Assembly (NCBI GenBank): GCA_911728455.2
Contig: OU452233.1
Coordinates: forward strand, 9,591,505-9,655,504
Direction: 5' to 3'
DNA: 64,000 nt
Source: Marthasterias glacialis
Lineage: Eukaryota > Echinodermata > Asteroidea > Forcipulatida > Asteriidae
Of this stretch, positions 58,458 through 64,000 are shown piece by piece. How positions within the stretch are numbered: the first letter of the stretch is position 1; every line of letters begins with the position of its first letter. The notes beneath the pieces were generated by a model. The model was not told the origin of the DNA. It ran no database searches and worked only from the letters and a program-made list of their open reading frames with translations. The translations under genes were made by a program, and so were the position numbers.

Positions 58458-60889
58458 ATGGCGTCGAATAAAATTTTGCCGAGGGGAGACTTATCGGTTA
58501 AAGATCTGGAAAAAGGTGTGCAAAATAAGTTCCGCTGGAGTTGGTTGGAGGAGTCGGTTACTGTGGACGAACATGAGTAAATATGGCAATGGTTTGGTTA
58601 TTTTTTCAACCTGATACATGTACTTGTTCTGAACAACATCCAAGGGATTTCCAGCTGAAGTGATGCAATGTTTGAGATTTCATTTTCATTTGTTTGCATC
58701 TAAAAACCAGTGGATGTGCACAACTGTACTGATAAACACAAAATGTCATTCTCTGATTGATGAAGTTGACCTTAAAAACTTTGAAACAGAGAAGGAAATT
58801 TGATCATAAAAAGGTGGTCTAGGGAAGCTTAGAATGCACTAGAGAGCATCTAGACTTCAAATTTTTTTCGGGGCCCTTGAGCGGGACCCGAACCCCACGC
58901 CGTAAGGGCCAGCGCTTTGCGCTCGCAAGGAAGGGACTCTTATTTACAGAGGTTTTAATTTTCAGGCTTTTTATAAGACAAGCAATCACATGCCTGCACT
59001 ATGTAACAGGGACACCAAAAGACTTGGTGTCCTGACAATTTGTTACTGTGCGACAGTTTATCCTTAAAGCCCCAGCTCAACATTGGTAAGAAGAAAAACA
59101 TAAATGTTCACAGATTTACATATTATACTGTACCTTACTTGGTATGAAGATAATGGTGGTAGAAAACTTTCCTTGAAATATTGCTGCCTGAAGTGTTATC
59201 GTTTTTAAATAATAAGTGAAACAAGATCCAAAATTAGTTTTCATCTCAGTGAGACGAAAACTCTGCCTATAGGAATGCGCACAAAAATGCTGAATGCATT
59301 TTTACCGTTTTTTCGCAAATGAAACAACGAAATGAGCTGACATTTTCACAGGTTGGTTTTGTTACAAATATCTTGATTTGTGAAAAGAATGGAAGCATTT
59401 ACAGACACTTATGTTGAGCTGGGGCTTTAATGTGTATGAAGGAAATACATTTGATTTGTAAAATTCATGTTGTGAATTATTAGTGCTGCTCCAACACACA
59501 TAATCTGAATATGGGTATCAATTACTGTGAATGTGAAACAAAAAAATGTCGCACCTAGGTGTGAAATGACCCAGCAGCTAAGGTGTATCAAAACAAATTC
59601 AAACATTATCACTCTGTAAGTGTGATGATTGTTGTTCAGACCTCCTACAATCAGTTCGCTTTGTTCATTCCCTGGAATTCCACATTTTGTGGAATGTTGA
59701 AGAACATGTGCACTGCTGTAGAATACAAATTGCAATTCCACCCAATTCCACAGCAGATTGTGGAATTTTGAAGAACGTGTGCAAGTTACATGTATATTTA
59801 AAAAAAATCCACTTCCACAAAGTACCACAACAGATCGCACTGTGGAATTTTGAAGAACATACATGTACAGTGTGCATGTACATTGTACATGTACGTCATT
59901 TATACGTAGTTCCACGGCCCCTGGAAAACAAGACACTGTGTGAGCCTAGCAGGCTAGTTCCACATTTACCTGCAGTATTCTGTGGAACTCTTCAGTGTAA
60001 GGGACTTACAGTACTGTTGTTTATTTCACAGTGGAACTTTGTAGTACAATGTACATGTACTTTTGCACTACTTTTGTAAAGAAATAAGTTTGTGGAAAGC
60101 ATGCAAATGTTGCACTGATGTAAGGAGTAGGCAATTTTGTGGAAGTTTGTGGAACACACACATACGAGGGTTGACTTACTATTAGAATAGAAAGTTTGGT
60201 TTGAACATGACCACATGTACGTGTATTGCGAACTCCCAGCTCAGTTTCAATGAGGAACTGAGTGTAGTAATTACAACACCGAGGCATGTGCTTTATGTTT
60301 TATGAGGCCATATCTTTTCTCTTCCTGTATTGGTTTGTCCTTCATCATGTGTCGAAATATAGACCATTACACACAGTGCTTACTTAACATCAGGGATAGT
60401 AGAGATTTTTAAGTCTAAAATGTCCGTTTCATTTCTTACAAAATATTTTTGCAAATTTAATTTTGGCAAAACAAAAGAGAAAACATTGTCAACTATCAAT
60501 GAATAGTACATGTAGCACAAGCAATAATTTTAATCAAATATTTGAGGTTCAACTGTTTTCCCAAAAAAAATAAAGCATGTAGGCCTACACGTAGGAAGAT
60601 ATTTTCCATCCAACATGATTTCATGTAGGGTGTTCACGATTACCCCAAAAAGCTTCACCCAGAGGAAAAAAGTATTTGGTCTACAAATACAAAAATTCAT
60701 AAAAAAGAGAATGAATTTGAAAAGAACAGATGAATTTTGAATTTTTCATTTTTTTGATATTTATTCACCAAATGGAAAGCATCTGTTTAAACTTTGTGCC
60801 CACATTTGTAGAAAAATACCATTGTGATGTTTGTCATTTTTCAGACTGGTGGAAGCCAGATTTCAAACTTATTTGATGGAATTCCACCG
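58458..60889 (+). CDS. Probable first two exons of an unidentified plus-strand gene
   Basis: Exon 1 (58458-58576) reads MASNKILPRGDLSVKDLEKG, VQNKFRWSWLEESVTVDEH and breaks at a gtaaat donor in phase 2. Exon 2 (60845-60889), after ttttttcag, continues ELVEARFQTYLMEFHR and breaks at gtatga, with the frame kept. No later exon was recognised before 64,000, so the gene probably continues beyond the window. The KFRWSWLEE start resembles, from memory, N-termini of invertebrate zinc-finger proteins of transposase ancestry, but no zinc-binding residues are within the window, so function is unknown. A CpG-enriched upstream region supports a promoter. The direction is divergent from BAP18. Confidence 0.5.
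58855..58935 (-). mobile_element. tRNA-like SINE fragment
   Basis: On the minus strand it contains gcgtggggttcgggtcccgc, a B-box-like stretch (GGTTCGGGTCC), followed by tcaagggccccg. No matching A box or folded tRNA is present, so it is a fragment rather than a tRNA gene. Confidence 0.5.
59064..59430. mobile_element. TTAA-flanked MITE, piggyBac-like
   Basis: TTAA stands at both outer edges (59,064-59,067 and 59,427-59,430). Just inside are 16-bp inverted repeats AGCCCCAGCTCAACAT. The TTAA duplication is the piggyBac signature; the body has no transposase. A diverged copy is in PBK intron 4 and an end fragment in intron 5. Confidence 0.8.
59675..60150 (+). repeat. Dispersed GTGGAA / TTCCAC short repeats
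   Basis: The phrase gtggaattttgaagaac, or close to it, occurs at about 59,690, 59,760 and 59,840, with further gtggaac and ttccaca words to 60,150. It looks like a degenerate minisatellite within the intron of the 58,458 gene. Two short frames here are by-products. Confidence 0.5.
60151..60844. other. Intron sequence, nothing recognised
   Basis: AT-rich remainder of the intron between the two exons at 58,458 and 60,845. No repeat family identified. Confidence 0.4.
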
Positions 60890-60926
60890 GTATGAGTGAC
60901 TTCACTCATGTAGAGTTTCATCTGTA

Positions 60927-61047
60927 CTGGACTCTAGCACTGATGTTTCTTACCAGTAGAGTGTGGGTGCAAGTCCTAGTCTTGACACTTGTGTCCTGGT
61001 CTTGACACTTGTGTCCTGGTCTTGACACTTGTGTCCTGAAGCAAGAA
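60927..61047 (+). mobile_element. SINE fragment with a 20-bp internal expansion
   Basis: Matches the 5' part of the SINE at 61,421 (actggactctagcactgatg, tgtgggtgcaagtcct) with about one base difference, but tggtcttgacacttgtgtcc is repeated three times in tandem. This is a recent local copy with slippage. Confidence 0.85.
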
Positions 61048-61079
61048 TGATTAAATACAAAAAAATGTACTCTATGATG

Positions 61080-61240
61080 ACATACATACATTGTGTAAGT
61101 CATCAGGGTGTGGGTTCGAATCCCGGTTATGACCATTTATGTCCTTGAGCAAGACGCTTCTCTTCACCCGGGGGTACATGTAAATGGGTACCTGTGAGGG
61201 CATTATACACTGAACATGTACAATGCAGGTGGTTCTAGTG
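61080..61240 (+). mobile_element. Diverged SINE fragment
   Basis: Contains tgtgggttcgaatcccggtt (B-box-like) and ccttgagcaagacgcttctc, landmarks of the same tRNA-derived SINE. Confidence 0.7.
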
Positions 61241-61420
61241 AGTTATTTATCATAGTGTGCTACTGTACATCATGTACATGGTTGGCAGGACAGACTGTAT
61301 ACTCCCCAGGATTTTGAGGTGGTTAAAGGAATGAAATACATGTAAATGGCCGAGTGATCGGGGTAATAATGTAATGCACCATGAGCGTCTACAGATACCA
61401 GCTCTTGCCATTATTCTTTG

Positions 61421-61778
61421 ACGTGTTGTGGCCGAGCGGTCAAATGCACTGGACTCTAGCACTGATGTTTCTTACCAGTAGAGTGTGGGTGCAAGTCCTG
61501 GTCTTGACACTTGTGTCCTTAAGCAAGAAACCGTTATTGCTTTGTCCTTCGGATGGGGCGTAAAAGAACCCAGTACACTCGTCGATAAGAGAAGGGGTTC
61601 GCCCCGGTATTTTCTGGTATGGTTAGCTGCAGATTGCACCACAGCACCTTGTAAACCGTTACATGGTGCTATGTTGATGAATGGGTCTTATATTTCGAAC
61701 ATGCCTCTGCTACCTTGTAGAACAAATATGGAGCACTATACATAAAGAACTGCTTGTGGTTATTATTAATGATACAAA
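61421..61778 (+). mobile_element. tRNA-derived SINE, nearly full length
   Basis: A box tgtggccgagcggtcaa and B-box-like gggtgcaagtcctgg, then ccttaagcaagaaacc, cgtaaaagaacccagtacac, agagaaggggttcgccccgg, and a TTATTAT tail. Same family as 39,905-40,297. The tRNA part suggests leucine type. Confidence 0.88.
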
Positions 61779-63269
61779 TAAATTCTTGGTTAAACTCAAT
61801 CCTACATACATGTACAGTACATGTACATGTTGAAATGGTAATCAAACCTGTTGATTATGGTTACCCAAGGACTTCCTATTTCCCTATGATAGTAACTTGA
61901 AAAGTGTCCAACCCCAACAAGGAAGTTCAAAAATAGTTCTTGGATGGCACTGTCAAGGCAGCACTACTTGCTATTGACTTAACAACCCAATTGGTCTGCC
62001 CTAACCTCGGTGTTTTTATTTTTTGTTTTGTTCATTTTTTTTTTCTCTTTGTTTGTTGCTTTGTCAATGTTCGCACATACATGTACTGAATGCAAATTTG
62101 TGTATGTCTGATGGAGGTGCATGTTAACTTCTCCCTGACAAGGTTCATTAATGGGCATTTACATACATGTGGATCAGTCCTGGACCTTGTACAAACATTA
62201 GCATAAATAGATAGTTCCACTGTGCAGACAGAATTACGACATTGGTGCTATTTCCTTCTCTCGGGACCTGTCTGCCTTTTTAACAAGCTGCCAAACTTTC
62301 TAAGGTTTTAGCCAGAACTCCTGACATTTAAGGTGTCAAACATTCTTACTTAAAATACTTTTAAACCCTAAACACCCCCGACCCAACCTTTCGAAATCAA
62401 ACTGCACGTTTTGTTTGATTTTTGTTCGATGGTGGATTGCACTAGTAAACTGATCATGTTTTGACATGACCATAATCAGAGGAGACCGACAGTTTGCGTG
62501 TTGAGTATAAGGGGGACGTTGCCTTCTGATTGCAGGCTTTTCGGGTAGTGGAGGTATACAATTTTCCATCAGTGCTGATCACCCAATCCTTGACCAAGTG
62601 GTTCTCCTTTGAACCCGATCTGTTACGAGTCATACATGTACTATGATGCTTTCAGATCAGGTCATGTATAGCACACCTTCACCACATTGTTCAGGTGCGT
62701 TACTGGTGCACAGGGGCTAGCAACCCTTGTGTCCGTCTCCTTCTTGCTACAAATTTTTTTCTCTTTCTTTATTTTATGCATGTACATATTTTGTTCTGTC
62801 GTTTTTCCCCCTTTTTGACTCTGAACTGCAGTGAACCATTTGATTGGCCTGTCAAATACTGATGTGGCTATTGTTTACAGGTGCTTTTATATAAAATATT
62901 TTTAAAAAGGCGTTTGTTATGAAATTGATATGGTTGGAAAAATATATGAAATTGTGTGGTTTGTGTTCAATTTCGTGTCAGAAATTGGTTCGCGATTTTG
63001 TAGAACCAAATTTTTAACACCACTGGTTGTGTTTACCAGAGGCAAATGTATGCCTTTGGAATCACCTCTCACTAATAACAAAACACTGTAGGTGTTTGAT
63101 TACATTCCAAACAGCAAGATTTGAAGGCAATGTGATCCTTTAACATAAGGTGTTGGATTTTGTTGGGAAAAGGAAGAACCGTGGAAACTCACTCAAGGAT
63201 GTTTGGGCTGATTTCAAATGACACCTTGGAAAAACAGGGTGAAACTGAATACACCCTGATTCTGAATTG
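61779..63269. other. Downstream DNA, nothing recognised
   Basis: Contains acatgtacagtacatgtacatgt near 61,807 and a poly-T stretch near 62,034. Short frames (62,336-62,569) show no domain. It may be an intron of the gene starting at 58,458. Confidence 0.45.
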
Positions 63270-63372
63270 GAAGACTTTTGGGGACACTAGGTGGCAGCAG
63301 ACTTACCAGGTAATCCATTGTCTGATTCTAAAAAATGTACGCGTGCTTAGAAATACCTAATCAATGGAAATT
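63270..63372 (+). repeat. Interspersed repeat core with CTCF-like motif, copy 2
   Basis: The sequence cactaggtggcagcag at 63,285-63,300 closely fits the CTCF core consensus. Flanks gacttaccaggtaatccatt and cgcgtgcttagaaatac match the copy at 34,030-34,130. Confidence 0.65.
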
Positions 63373-64000
63373 CACCTGGTTAAGTACATGTATGCTGCCA
63401 TCTACAGTGTATGTAGCATTCAAAAAGTCTCCCGATTGAGGTTGTAGTTTGCCAACACCACAATATGTCAATAGCGCCACCAGGCGTTTATTATGTTGAC
63501 CTGGATTGACATCCAGGTCAAAGGTTATCTTTGCTAATTGAAAGTTTTCCTAATTTGATGTAATATTGTGTGATTATATTGGCAGTGGAGTAACTGGCGA
63601 AGATAAGGCACATTCAATTAAAAATGTTTCAAATCACATTGTTTAATTGTTCCATTTTGTTGGTGTTGGCTAAAACGTAGGTTTCCAAAAATTGTAGGTT
63701 GTCCGTAGGTTTTCCTTTTAGCTACTGCAACTTCGCAAGCTAGAACCCAAACTGAAAAAGTTGTCCAACTATTGACTTGGGATACAAGTACCTTTCATAA
63801 ACCTATTAACCATTACACCCTAACCCTACCCCACCCCACCCCCATTTCTTCCAAAATCCTACTCAGGAAGTTGTAAGATAATTTGGTTCTGCAGGGCCAA
63901 CTGCTTAGTGGGGGCCAAGCAGACCAAAATTCTGAACATTTTGGTGTTGAGCTACAATGTATGTACAGTTACATGTATGTACCATTGAGTGAATGGTTTG
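63373..64000. other. Right end of window, nothing recognised
   Basis: AT-rich DNA with a second, weaker CTCF-like word (agcgccaccaggcg, near 63,473) and further tacatgta runs. Confidence 0.4.

Noticed and set aside
59427-59936. 169-codon minus-strand frame
   Set aside because: Rich in translated acatgtac runs and low-complexity words, with no domain. It lies in the intron of the 58,458 gene and overlaps the edge of a MITE.
39905-61778. tRNA genes suggested by A- and B-box words
   Set aside because: They sit in SINE copies with a conserved non-tRNA body and ATT tail; no complete cloverleaf is visible.

Overview
The window is from an intron-rich, repeat-rich eukaryotic nuclear genome. It is most likely a marine invertebrate deuterostome, with an echinoderm as the best guess. 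The clues are spliced orthologues of two animal nuclear proteins, a Penelope-like retroelement, a foldback transposon of the kind classically described in sea urchins, tRNA-derived SINEs, many small hairpin MITEs, and frequent self-complementary ACATGTACATGT runs. The species call is inference; no marker gene fixes it.

Layout. (1) 1-25.4 kb is a tandem satellite array. The monomer is about 485 bp, and variants of 524 and 226 bp build higher-order repeats of 2,020 and 2,691 bp. Copies are nearly identical on the left and grow more divergent to the right. (2) 25.4-32.6 kb is the eroded edge of the array. It holds strongly diverged relatives of the monomer, split by a roughly 4.86 kb foldback element (27,047-31,908) with terminal inverted repeats, inner inverted repeats and a decayed Penelope-like reverse transcriptase between them. 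(3) 32.6-36.1 kb has no confident gene. It holds interspersed repeats, a hammerhead-ribozyme-like motif, a perfect 91-bp-arm palindrome around a (TA)n core, and a short minus-strand reading frame with a zinc-finger-like CxxC pair. (4) 36.4-41.4 kb, plus strand, is a six-exon PBK/TOPK mitotic kinase gene with an NRF1-type promoter motif. (5) 42-46 kb is intergenic and rich in SINEs and MITEs. (6) 46.2-52.8 kb, minus strand, is a six-exon BAP18 (C17orf49-type) SANT-domain chromatin gene, convergent with PBK. (7) 52.8-64 kb is mostly non-coding; it carries the probable first two exons of a plus-strand gene (58,458-60,889), divergent from BAP18, plus SINEs and MITEs.

Functionally, PBK is a cell-division kinase and BAP18 is a subunit of NURF/MLL-type chromatin complexes. 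Their adjacency gives no evidence of a joint pathway. The most notable observations are the nested higher-order structure of the satellite with a hairpin in nearly every monomer; the composite foldback/Penelope element with DR1 nuclear-receptor-like sites; the hammerhead-like motifs; a PBK C-terminus with a KEN box in place of the vertebrate PDZ ligand; and inverted repeats joining BAP18 intron 2 to its 3' flank. Exon boundaries were read by hand from splice signals and homology recalled from memory; no alignment program was run.
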